Shown here one piece after another: positions 18,225-26,057 of a stretch of DNA of 64,000 bases; the first letter of the stretch is position 1, and each line of letters opens with the position of its first letter. Below the pieces are notes generated by a model. It was given only the letters and a program-made list of their open reading frames with translations, was not told the origin of the DNA and made no database searches. Origin of the DNA: Erwinia sp. 198 (GTDB lineage: Bacteria > Pseudomonadota > Gammaproteobacteria > Enterobacterales > Enterobacteriaceae); the NCBI RefSeq assembly GCF_003937915.1, contig NZ_RHUM01000006.1, positions 1-64,000 of the forward strand, in the 5' to 3' direction. A program made the translations under genes and the position numbers.

Positions 18225-19440
18225 ATTCACCTTTATCAGTAATCATCTTTATTTTTGCTAAATCATCAAAAACATCTTCAGATTTTCCTGTCAGCGTCCC
18301 TATAGCAGACCAGTTGCTTTCCCCTAACGCGGGAATGACCGTGCCCATATTGACAGCCAGATGATGTGAAGAAGCGGGGTCAGGAAGATCAAATCGCAAC
18401 AGTCTTGCGCTTTCCGCCAGGCCATAAAGGATCCCCGTAACGTCCTTGCGAACCGGGCTGTCAAAAAAGCTGTTCTCAATAACAGGCTTTTGCAAGACAG
18501 CAACGCTGATAGCATGCTCAAAGATTTTTACCGGACTGACATCATAGGCAAATGCAATCAGCTCCATCACATTCGTGCCACCGGGCCTGCCCATATTGGC
18601 ATCAATAAGCCTGACTTCATCGCCGTTGACCATAAACTCAATATGGAAAAAGCCATAGTTAAAATCGGCTCGGTCGATTAGCGTACTGACAACTTTTTTA
18701 CATTTGTTGTAAGCCGTAACGCCCATGTCGTTCTGGTAGGGGAATTTATGCTGTACTTCTGTATTTCCATACTTAAAACGCTTTGTAGCGCCGATAAAAT
18801 CGACCTTATTCTGACAGGCATAACCCTCTATACTGACCAGTTCACCGTCAAAGAATTCCTGAATAATATATTGATTAGGATTGAGGTAATCCGGGATCTT
18901 CTCAATAGCGAGAGAGATTTTTTCCTTGAATTCATCAAAGCTTTGGAAGGTAAAGGTGCCTATTGCGCCCGCCGTCAGGCCGGGTTTAGCAATGTATTTT
19001 GCTGCACCTGAAGCAGCAATAAAGTCTTCGATAGTTTTTTCAGGCGTGACCTGCCACTCAATGCCCAGGGAGGCGGGAATATATTCAGGAATAATTTCAT
19101 TAACCCAGGCTTTATCTTTCAGATTAAGCACGCTGGCTGAAACCCCAGGAAGACCAAGCTCTTTGTTTGCTGTGGCGATAATGGCCAGGCGGCTGTCCAG
19201 AAGCGTAGTCAGTCCCGCAATTTTCTCTCTGCCGAACGCGTTAACCACGCGTTTAATATCTTCGATCTCTGTGGTTTCGCAAAAAATAGCCCTTTCCTGC
19301 GCCAGCTGGATCAGGGCATCGCCTTCCTGGTTCCAGTAATTAGTCAGGAAAATTGGCTCATAGCCAAGATTTCTGATCGCACGAGCGATATAGGAAACGC
19401 CAAGAAAAGACGCTTCTACAACCATAATATGTTTTTTCAT
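18202..19440 (-). CDS. ATP-grasp carboxylate-amine ligase
   Basis: A 412-residue ATP-grasp protein. An N-terminal Rossmann-like pre-ATP domain (HIMVVEASFLGVSYIARAI) covers residues 1 to about 100. The ATP-grasp core lies at about 105-310 (DKAWVNEII, KYIAKPGLTAGAIGTF, YIIQEFFDGELVSIEGYA), with the metal-binding end FFHIEFMVNGDEVRLIDANMG. Such enzymes activate a carboxylate as acyl phosphate and join it to an amine, as in the dipeptide and amide ligases of the BacD/DdaF type. The partner amine is unknown. It overlaps the oxygenase by 4 bases (ATGA) and the exporter by 23. It would join two amino-acid units in this pathway. Confidence 0.85.
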   Translation of the reverse strand: MKKHIMVVEASFLGVSYIARAIRNLGYEPIFLTNYWNQEGDALIQLAQERAIFCETTEIEDIKRVVNAFGREKIAGLTTLLDSRLAIIATANKELGLPGVSASVLNLKDKAWVNEIIPEYIPASLGIEWQVTPEKTIEDFIAASGAAKYIAKPGLTAGAIGTFTFQSFDEFKEKISLAIEKIPDYLNPNQYIIQEFFDGELVSIEGYACQNKVDFIGATKRFKYGNTEVQHKFPYQNDMGVTAYNKCKKVVSTLIDRADFNYGFFHIEFMVNGDEVRLIDANMGRPGGTNVMELIAFAYDVSPVKIFEHAISVAVLQKPVIENSFFDSPVRKDVTGILYGLAESARLLRFDLPDPASSHHLAVNMGTVIPALGESNWSAIGTLTGKSEDVFDDLAKIKMITDKGEYGAVITK

Positions 19441-20399
19441 ACGGCTTCCTGAATTTTCTTTACGTAAAGTCTTTGTAGCCAGCGATCTTTACCATCAAAT
19501 ACCGGTTTAAACAGCGAACGGCCGTGTAGCATTTGGTTATTATCAATAATTAATGCGGAACCGGGTGAAAGCAGAGCTTCAAAAGCATATTCATTAAACA
19601 GGGCTCTTAGTTTCTCAAACAGCGATTTGGCTTCCGGCGTGCCGCAATGAACCACGCCGCGATTAAAGTTGAAGCAGAAACTTCCGCCTTTGCTGAAATC
19701 GGCTAAGGATCTACGGTAATAAATATCATCGCCACCTGAAAAGGAATAAGGCGCTCTTACAAAGTATATTCTCTCCTGAAGCAGCTTTATCTCTTTTTCA
19801 GATAATTGTGCGAGCACCTCTGGCACGTTGACTAACGTCGTGGGCACGTTTTGCTCAGTGCGGCTTCTGACTGCCGTTAACAGCAGATAGTCTGGTTTAT
19901 TATCGTCGAAGGCTATTTCCGTATGAAATTCAAGATCCACTTCCGAACCTGTACCTGAAGCGACCGTTTCGTCACCTTTTACAGGATAAAGATTGTGTAT
20001 ATAACGACCGCTGTTTTCCTGTTCGTAAGAGTGAGGCATACCCAATAAGGAGGATAAATATACCAGCGTTTTTTCTGTAATCGAATTCCCTGTTGGAATA
20101 TCTACTACTTTTTTCAGCGGCGTGTCTGGTTTGCTGTCGTCTGTTGGAAACCCCGAGACTATGGCGTAGCCCTGACGGGCTACGCACTCACGTATTTGAC
20201 TCGATATTTCATCTTTGGGATCGATGATGCTTTTAATTTCTCTGTGAAGCGCAATAATAGCATCGTTGGTTGTCAGGTTTTTATCAGCATAATCTTGCCT
20301 GAATCGTTCCCGACATGCTGTTGGCATTGCGATCGCCGCGCTATCCCTGGTTGGGACAGCATATAAGGACTCATCTCTCTTGAGCTTTTCCGTAATCAT
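19437..20399 (-). CDS. Fe(II)/2-oxoglutarate oxygenase, L-asparagine oxygenase-like
   Basis: A 320-residue TauD/clavaminate-synthase-like oxygenase. The iron ligands are His159 and Glu161 (LEFHTEIAF, an H-x-E variant typical of the clavaminate synthase/AsnO/VioC branch) and His292 (NQMLHGRSLF). An Arg in DRWLQRLYV (306 or 310) would bind 2-oxoglutarate. Characterised members hydroxylate the beta carbon of free Asn or Arg. Its neighbour upstream resembles an enzyme that activates or amidates aspartate, so Asn or an Asp derivative is a plausible substrate, by inference. The ATG at 20399 is preceded by GAGGG. It overlaps the ligase start by 4 bases. Confidence 0.85.
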   Translation of the reverse strand: MITEKLKRDESLYAVPTRDSAAIAMPTACRERFRQDYADKNLTTNDAIIALHREIKSIIDPKDEISSQIRECVARQGYAIVSGFPTDDSKPDTPLKKVVDIPTGNSITEKTLVYLSSLLGMPHSYEQENSGRYIHNLYPVKGDETVASGTGSEVDLEFHTEIAFDDNKPDYLLLTAVRSRTEQNVPTTLVNVPEVLAQLSEKEIKLLQERIYFVRAPYSFSGGDDIYYRRSLADFSKGGSFCFNFNRGVVHCGTPEAKSLFEKLRALFNEYAFEALLSPGSALIIDNNQMLHGRSLFKPVFDGKDRWLQRLYVKKIQEAV

Positions 20400-20418
20400 A
20401 TAGCCCTCGGGAAAATGG

Positions 20419-21426
20419 TTAAACCGATTCTTTTTCTTTAAAGAAAGTTTCGTTAATAGTGCGGTTCGGCCCTAAATCGTGATACTGCACGATATCGAGA
20501 ATGGATTCGCAGCCGCTCATAAACCTGATAATACGTTCGAGTCCGATACCAAAACCTGCGGTCTGAATTTGCGACTTATCTTTCCATGCCGCGTATTCAT
20601 TACTGTACGACTTACCGAGTTTTTGTGATTGCTGATGAATATCTTGTGCGGTTTTAGGCCGGATACCACCCGTTGTTAATTCACCATAACCGAAAGGCAG
20701 CATAAGATCGTAAGTGTCATAGCTTCCTTTTTCATTTTGATGGTAAATAGAATCGCGGACACCTTCCGGATAGTCATAAATCCAGAATGGAATATCAAAA
20801 AGCTGCGTTAATTTTTCATCTTCTTCTGCGGTGAAATCTCTTTTGAGATCGGGTGAATTGCCAATCAGCCGGTGACCTTCCGCAAAAGTAATAGTGGGGT
20901 AACCTGATTTTGCTAATGCCTTGATATTGCGTAAACCCGTTTCTGAGTGCTGCAGCGTAGGGTCTTCCAAAATCGATTTTGCCATTGAGGTCAGTATTGT
21001 TTCACCCTGTTTGAATACGTCGCTCATACTGCTGGTGCGCCACTCGATTTCAAACTGGAAAAAGTTATAAAGGTGCTTTCCTGAGTTTTCTTCACCCTCC
21101 ATCACTAATCTGAGGCAAGGCGCAACGCAGTACACTTTATCCAGAAATTCTAATGACATTTGTTTTTCAACGACGTGGCTTACAGGAAGATAATATTTTT
21201 CTTTTCCTTTTACCTGTACGTTTCCAGGCCCATCGGCAACGATTTCTGGCAGATCTTTATCGCCCAGCACTGCAATTGAATGTCTGGCTCCGGGTTCAAA
21301 GCTGGAAGAAACAATGCTGGGCAGGATTTCGGTAAAGTTGTTTTCTGCGGCTGATTTTCTCAGGCCATTTAAAACGCGTCCGCTCCAGGCATAGGTTTCC
21401 TGGTAGGAAAGGTTCGGCTTAGACAT
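20419..21426 (-). CDS. Class II aminoacyl-tRNA synthetase-like catalytic core (AsnRS/AspRS type)
   Basis: A 335-residue protein with the AsnRS/AspRS catalytic domain and no N-terminal OB-fold anticodon domain. Motif 2 is near residues 102-130 (Arg106; EENSGKHLYNFFQFEIEW). YDLMLPFGYGELTTGG (239-254) is the conserved amino-acid binding segment. Motif 3 GFGIGLERIIRF carries Arg298. Free-standing cores of this type include archaeal asparagine synthetases, which make an aspartyl adenylate and pass it to ammonia. A similar amide-forming role or transfer to another amine is inferred here. The ATG at 21426 follows AGGGAG; 38 in-frame codons upstream to 21540 lack a ribosome site. It is the first gene of the operon. 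Confidence 0.8.
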   Translation of the reverse strand: MSKPNLSYQETYAWSGRVLNGLRKSAAENNFTEILPSIVSSSFEPGARHSIAVLGDKDLPEIVADGPGNVQVKGKEKYYLPVSHVVEKQMSLEFLDKVYCVAPCLRLVMEGEENSGKHLYNFFQFEIEWRTSSMSDVFKQGETILTSMAKSILEDPTLQHSETGLRNIKALAKSGYPTITFAEGHRLIGNSPDLKRDFTAEEDEKLTQLFDIPFWIYDYPEGVRDSIYHQNEKGSYDTYDLMLPFGYGELTTGGIRPKTAQDIHQQSQKLGKSYSNEYAAWKDKSQIQTAGFGIGLERIIRFMSGCESILDIVQYHDLGPNRTINETFFKEKESV

Positions 21427-22314
21427 GATGATTCTCCCTATACGATTTGTTTTACAGGCTGTAGATTTTTTATACATTCCAGCCTGTATATAAACTGGTT
21501 GCATTGGCCGTATGCTGGGATTGTTATCCCCATTAAGCATTAGTCGTAGCCGGTTAATTCATTCGTACTGCTTTATGTTTAATTTGCAGTCACATAATCT
21601 AAATTGGATCATTGTTAATATCAATGGTTTTGAGGTTGTATGTAAATTATTGTTTTAAATGTAATTTTTATCATGATTCGTTCTTTGTTAACAATTATTA
21701 ACATAACTATACTTTAGTCTTTTTTATCTTTAGCCTGGTTGGTAGACTCTTTCTTGTAATATATATTTATGCTTTGCATCTATTTTAAACAGCTGACATA
21801 TGCTGTTGGTAAGCTAAAACGATCTTTTTTTTATAAAATATGGTGCTGACAGGAAGGAAAATAAGGAAAGATTGTGTGTAATTTTCAATCAATACGCGGA
21901 GGTGCGCTATTAATTATTGAACAAAAAATAACCTTGCTCATGACGTACAGAAGGTACTGCAAATATGCATGGTAGCTAATCATATGTTTATCGTAATTTA
22001 TGCCATATATTTTATCGGGCCTGCTTTTTTTGGGGCTTCGTCACGCTGCTTTATTCTGCGCACAGAAATTAAACAGGATTTTTAAGGGCGACGGTAAATC
22101 GATAGAGGCTGGTTGATAATTAAGCGCTTAAATAAACTGATGCGGTCCATTTTTTAATGCGTATCCGGTTACGGATTAAACGACCTTAAGGCCTGGCTCT
22201 CTTCCGCCAACAGGTGACAGAAAAGAGCCAGACCCTGGTAAAAGCATTTTCAGGCCAGAAAATAGCCGATCGGGCTTCTGCCGGATTTGCGGATCCACTC
22301 CTGGTGAAACGGCA
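21427..22314. other. A+T-rich gap between the five-gene operon and hpxZ
   Basis: A gap of about 890 bases that is clearly more A+T-rich than the hpx genes, with no ORF I can support on either strand. It contains the likely operon promoter, a small GGGAT / ATCCC hairpin in the leader (about 21516-21529), and an 8-base inverted repeat CTGGCTCT / AGAGCCAG (about 22193-22231) not far beyond the hpxZ stop. The composition suggests a transferred segment edge. No integrase, IS or tRNA fragment was seen. Confidence 0.5.
21596..21624 (-). promoter_or_regulatory. Possible sigma-70 promoter of the five-gene operon
   Basis: On the minus strand TTGATA, a 17-base spacer and TAGATT. It would leave a leader of about 160 bases before the ATG at 21426. 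The region is A+T-rich, so chance matches are likely. Confidence 0.35.
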
Positions 22315-22704
22315 TTATCCGCCGCACGTTATCAGGCTGACCTGCGCGGCGACAATCCGCCAGCCTTGCGGCAGCTTCACCCATGTCTGCTGCTGACGAC
22401 CAATCTTTTCCGTTCCCTCACGGGTAAACTCCGTGCTGCATACCGCGTAATCATCGCCAAACGTGGTGATTACCGTATTACGCAGCTGACGCGCCAGGCC
22501 CTGTGCAGGACGCGCGGCGCGGAAAGCGCGGATTGCCTCAATCCCGTACAAATTTTCCCCGGCGCCCAGCCGCACGGTGCGCTCGTCATGCCAGAACAGC
22601 TCGTCGAGCACGTTGATATCGTTGCCGGTCAGCGCCTGCTCGTAGCGATAGAAAGCGTCGGTAACCTCTGCCAGCACCGATGGGCGATTAATTTTATCCA
22701 TCAT
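22315..22704 (-). CDS. hpxZ: HpxZ, DUF3225/AtzH-like small protein
   Basis: A 129-residue NTF2-fold protein (AEVTDAFYRYEQALTGND, LDELFWHDERTVRLGAGENLYG, FTREGTEKIGRQQQTWVKLP) of the family that includes AtzH and HpxZ. No catalytic role is established; in the atz system the homologue accompanies the amidase. AGGAGG precedes the ATG at 22704, which overlaps the hpxY stop in ATGA. It is the last gene of hpxWXYZ. Confidence 0.82.
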   Translation of the reverse strand: MMDKINRPSVLAEVTDAFYRYEQALTGNDINVLDELFWHDERTVRLGAGENLYGIEAIRAFRAARPAQGLARQLRNTVITTFGDDYAVCSTEFTREGTEKIGRQQQTWVKLPQGWRIVAAQVSLITCGG

Positions 22705-24101
22705 TCTGTTAATCCTCCTGCTACAGGTGCTTTAGCGATGCCCATTTTCTCCAGCGTCCATGCCACGCGCAGGCAGGCTTCTTCTTTAAACGGCGCGGCG
22801 ATAAGCTGTAGGCCGATCGGCATGCCGCCCGGCGTATGCAGCGGCACGGTCGTCACGGGCAGCCCCAGAAAGGAGATGGGCTGCGTCAACATGCCCATGC
22901 TGGCGCGGATGGGCAAATCGCTGCCGTTGATATGCATCGTTTCCTGTCCAATCAGCGTGGCGCTGGTGGGCGTGGCAGGCGCAATCAGCACGTCAAACTG
23001 CTCGAACAGAGGCAGCACCCGCTCACGAAAATAGTGGCGGAAGCGCTGCGCCTGCACGTACCAGGCGGAAGGCGTCATCGCGCCGGCCAGCAGGCGCTCG
23101 CGCGACAGCGGCTCAAAACGCTCCGGCTGCGTGCGCAAAGCGGGCAGCCAGGCGTTGCCGCCTTCGGCAGCGGTAAGAATAAACGCGGCGGTACGGGCCA
23201 GCGCGGCCTCCGGCATCAGCACCTCTTCCTGCGCATCGAGCGCTTTTGCAGCCTGCGTGACGGCCGCGCGGGCATGGTCATCACACCAGGTCTGAAAATA
23301 GCCGCCCAGCACGGCGCACCGCAGGCCCTGCGCGCCATGCTCCAACAGGCGATGAACCGGCTGGAACGCTTTTTCCGCCTGAAAATCATCCTGCAGATCG
23401 CGGCCCTGCAACGCATCGTAAACCAACGCCAGATCTTCGGTGCTGCGGGCGAAAGGCCCAATATGATCGAGGCTGGCGACAAAGGGCTGGCTGCCGCTGC
23501 GCGACAGGCGGCCAAACGTCGGCTTCAGGCCAAAAATACCGCACAGCGAAGCCGGTACGCGGATTGAGCCGTTGGTATCCGTGCCCAGTGAAAAATGCAC
23601 CAGGCCAGCGGCGACGGCTGCCGCCGATCCGCCAGAGGATCCTCCGGCGATACGTTGGCTATCGTGAGGGTTACGCGTGGCGCCGTAGTGGCTGTTTTCC
23701 GTCGTAAAACCGTAGGCATAGGCATCCATATTTACCATGCCGGACAGCAGCGCGCCCGCCTCGCTGAGCTTGCTCACTGCCCAGCTGTCTTTTTTGGCCG
23801 CCGGGCGATCGCTGAACAGGCTGGCACCCGCCAGGGTGGTATGGCCGGCAACGTCAAAAAGATTTTTTACCGCGCAGGGAATGGCCGCCAGCGCGGGTAA
23901 CGGACGATCCTCTTTACGCTGGCGATCGAGGCGATCGGCCTCGCTCAGCATGCGATCCCGCGTTACGCTCGTCCAGGCATTGATCGTCGGATCCAGCCGC
24001 TCGATCCCGTCCAGCGTTTGCTGCGCGATTTCTCTGGCGCTCAGCTCGCCTTTAAGCAGCGCGTTTTTTAGTTCGGCAATGGAAAGGGAGCTAAGCGTCA
24101 T
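22701..24101 (-). CDS. hpxY: HpxY, amidase-signature enzyme (AtzE-like)
   Basis: A 466-residue amidase signature hydrolase. The Ser-cisSer-Lys triad is visible as Lys79 (IPCAVKNLFDV), Ser155 (RIAGGSSGGSAAAV) and Ser179 (GTDTNGSIRVPAS). Sequence and context match HpxY of Klebsiella, relative of AtzE, which needs the small AtzG partner. It overlaps hpxX by 4 bases and hpxZ by 4. Likely it hydrolyses a small amide or ureido compound made in purine breakdown; the exact substrate is not established. Confidence 0.85.
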   Translation of the reverse strand: MTLSSLSIAELKNALLKGELSAREIAQQTLDGIERLDPTINAWTSVTRDRMLSEADRLDRQRKEDRPLPALAAIPCAVKNLFDVAGHTTLAGASLFSDRPAAKKDSWAVSKLSEAGALLSGMVNMDAYAYGFTTENSHYGATRNPHDSQRIAGGSSGGSAAAVAAGLVHFSLGTDTNGSIRVPASLCGIFGLKPTFGRLSRSGSQPFVASLDHIGPFARSTEDLALVYDALQGRDLQDDFQAEKAFQPVHRLLEHGAQGLRCAVLGGYFQTWCDDHARAAVTQAAKALDAQEEVLMPEAALARTAAFILTAAEGGNAWLPALRTQPERFEPLSRERLLAGAMTPSAWYVQAQRFRHYFRERVLPLFEQFDVLIAPATPTSATLIGQETMHINGSDLPIRASMGMLTQPISFLGLPVTTVPLHTPGGMPIGLQLIAAPFKEEACLRVAWTLEKMGIAKAPVAGGLTE

Positions 24102-24283
24102 GCTTTATATACTCCCGCGATTTCCTGACGTTCATCCAGCGGGAACGCCATCAGCGGCCCGGCCATCTCAGCAATACGTGAAAACTGCACCAGCAGCTCG
24201 GCGCGACGGCGATCGTCCATCGGCACGCCCAGCACCTGCTCCATGTGGGCCAGATAAACCGTCCAGTCAATTTCGGTGTTCAT
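24098..24283 (-). CDS. hpxX: HpxX, AtzG-like small amidase partner (DUF4089)
   Basis: A 61-residue helical protein (MEQVLGVPMDDRRRAELLVQFSRIAEMAGPLM) of the AtzG/HpxX family. AtzG is structurally related to the GatC subunit and stabilises its amidase AtzE. Here it immediately precedes hpxY with a 4-base overlap, so a heteromeric HpxX-HpxY complex is expected. The ATG at 24283 lies 12 bases after the hpxW stop. Confidence 0.83.
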   Translation of the reverse strand: MNTEIDWTVYLAHMEQVLGVPMDDRRRAELLVQFSRIAEMAGPLMAFPLDERQEIAGVYKA

Positions 24284-24295
24284 GATGTTCTCCTG

Positions 24296-25882
24296 TTAAA
24301 AACCGGCCGCGCTGCCGTTGCTGCGGGGATCGCTGGCGCCTTCCAGCATGCCGTTGGTATGGCGGACAATCGCGCCTGCGTGACCCACCGCTTCGCTGAA
24401 ATCCTCCAGCGCTTCGACTTCATGCCCCAGCTCGCGCAGGCGGGTAAAGGTCGCGGCGGAAAAACGGCCCTCCAGCTTCAGCGAGTCGGAAGCCTGGCCC
24501 CAGGTGCGGCCGAGCAGCCAGCGCGGCGCGCTGACGCACTGCTGTAGCGGCATTCCCTGCACCACGTGACGGGTAAAAATGGCGGCCTGGGTTTGCGGCT
24601 GGCCGTCGCCGCCCATCGAGCCGTAGACCATGGTGCGGCCGTCATTGAGCCGTGCGGCGGCGGGATTAAGCGTATGAAAAGGCTGTTTTCCCGGAGCTAA
24701 AGCCAGCAGATGCCCGGGATCCAGGCTGAACGCCGCGCCGCGGTTTTGCCAGGTGATGCCGGTGCCGGGCAGCACCACGCCGCTGCCAAATTCGTGATAG
24801 ATACTCTGAATAAAAGAGACGGCCAGGCCGCTACTGTCCATCACGCCCATCCACACGGTATCGCCCGGCCCTTTGCCGGTTCCCCAGCCGGCCGCGCGGC
24901 TGTCGCTGATTTGTCCCGCCAGCGTTTCGAGCTGGTCGGAATCAAGCAGCGCCTGCATCTCTTCGCGCATATGCAGCGGATCGGTGATATAGCGGTCGCG
25001 CAGGCCGAAAGCCAGCTTGGTCGCCTCCACGATGCGGTGCACGGTCTGTACCTCGTCCGCTTCCGCCATATTCAGATGATTAGTGATGCCTAAAATCGCC
25101 AGCGACACCAGGCCCTGGGTCGGCGGCGTCATATTAAAGATCTCGCCGTACTCGTGGCGGATGCTCAACGGCTTACGGCGCCTCGCCCGATGCTTATTAA
25201 GATCTTCCAGCGTAATCGGCATGCCCAGCGCCGACATCTCTGCCGCCAGCCGATTAGCCAGCGAGCCGCGATAAAAGCTGTCCAGACCCTGTTCCGTCAG
25301 GATGCCCAGCGTGTTTGCCAGCGCCGGTTGGGTAAAGCGGCTACCAGCGCGCGGCACCTCGCCATCCGGCAGGAAAGCGGCCGCGAAGCCCGGCTGCGCC
25401 GCCAGCTCGTGGTATTTGTCGGCGGTTGCGGTCGACTGCGACCGGGTGACAGGAATGCCGTCCGCCGCATAGCGGATCGCATCCGCCAGCAGGCGCGAAA
25501 CGGGCATCACGGCGCCGCTAAGCTCGTTGGCTATGGTCAGCGCTTCTGACCAGCCGCTGACCGTCCCGGCTACCGTTAACGCCGATTTTGGCCCGCGATG
25601 GGGGATAGCCGACGCGCCGTCATAAAAAGCGAAATCGGCCAGCGATCCGGCCGCGCCGCTGGCGTCGATGGCTATGGGATCGCCCTGCGGCGGCATAATC
25701 AGCCAGAAGCCGTCGCCGCCCAGCCCGTTCATATGCGGATAGACCACGGCGATCGTGGCCGCCGCCGCGACCATCGCCTCTATAGCGTTGCCGCCTTCGC
25801 GCAGAATGGCCAGTGCGCTTTCACTGGCGAGATGATGAGGCGTTACGGCCATGCCAAGCGGAGCGAGATTACTTTGTATCAT
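24296..25882 (-). CDS. hpxW: HpxW, oxamate amidohydrolase (gamma-glutamyltransferase fold)
   Basis: A 528-residue Ntn hydrolase. It is made as one chain and should self-cleave before Thr342 in GPGDTVWMGVMD, exposing the nucleophile. The N-terminal part AVTPHHLASESALAILREGGNAIEAMVAAAATIAV and GLGGDGFWLIM are gamma-glutamyltransferase family signatures. The K. pneumoniae homologue HpxW hydrolyses oxamate to oxalate and ammonia. It is the first gene of hpxWXYZ, divergent from the RpiR regulator hpxU, with a good sigma-54 element at 25917-25933. The ATG at 25882 matches the family start; a longer frame to 25918 lacks support. Confidence 0.87.
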   Translation of the reverse strand: MIQSNLAPLGMAVTPHHLASESALAILREGGNAIEAMVAAAATIAVVYPHMNGLGGDGFWLIMPPQGDPIAIDASGAAGSLADFAFYDGASAIPHRGPKSALTVAGTVSGWSEALTIANELSGAVMPVSRLLADAIRYAADGIPVTRSQSTATADKYHELAAQPGFAAAFLPDGEVPRAGSRFTQPALANTLGILTEQGLDSFYRGSLANRLAAEMSALGMPITLEDLNKHRARRRKPLSIRHEYGEIFNMTPPTQGLVSLAILGITNHLNMAEADEVQTVHRIVEATKLAFGLRDRYITDPLHMREEMQALLDSDQLETLAGQISDSRAAGWGTGKGPGDTVWMGVMDSSGLAVSFIQSIYHEFGSGVVLPGTGITWQNRGAAFSLDPGHLLALAPGKQPFHTLNPAAARLNDGRTMVYGSMGGDGQPQTQAAIFTRHVVQGMPLQQCVSAPRWLLGRTWGQASDSLKLEGRFSAATFTRLRELGHEVEALEDFSEAVGHAGAIVRHTNGMLEGASDPRSNGSAAGF

Positions 25883-25916
25883 CACGTTCTCATTTTCAGG
25901 GACGGAGCAGAAAGGC

Positions 25917-25933
25917 AAGCAAGAGCTGTTCCA
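25917..25933 (-). promoter_or_regulatory. Likely sigma-54 promoter of hpxWXYZ
   Basis: On the minus strand TGGAAC, 5 bases, TTGCT, with GG and GC 10 bases apart. It matches 5 of 6 bases at -24 and all of TTGCW at -12, and lies 35 bases before the hpxW start. No clear NtrC palindrome was found in the hpxU-hpxW gap. Confidence 0.6.
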
Positions 25934-26057
25934 GTTTGGTACAGCCGGAACGGCAGGGTGGTGAAAAACGCGGCCGGCGTGGAAGATAAACCTTTCGGCC
26001 AGGCACGTTATTTGTATACGTTATCTTCTCTGAAACAAAAGTTACAAGGTTCATATC

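Noticed and set aside
22193-22231. CTGGCTCT / AGAGCCAG hairpin as hpxZ terminator
   Set aside because: The loop is long and there is no T-run in the hpxZ direction, so terminator status is not supported.
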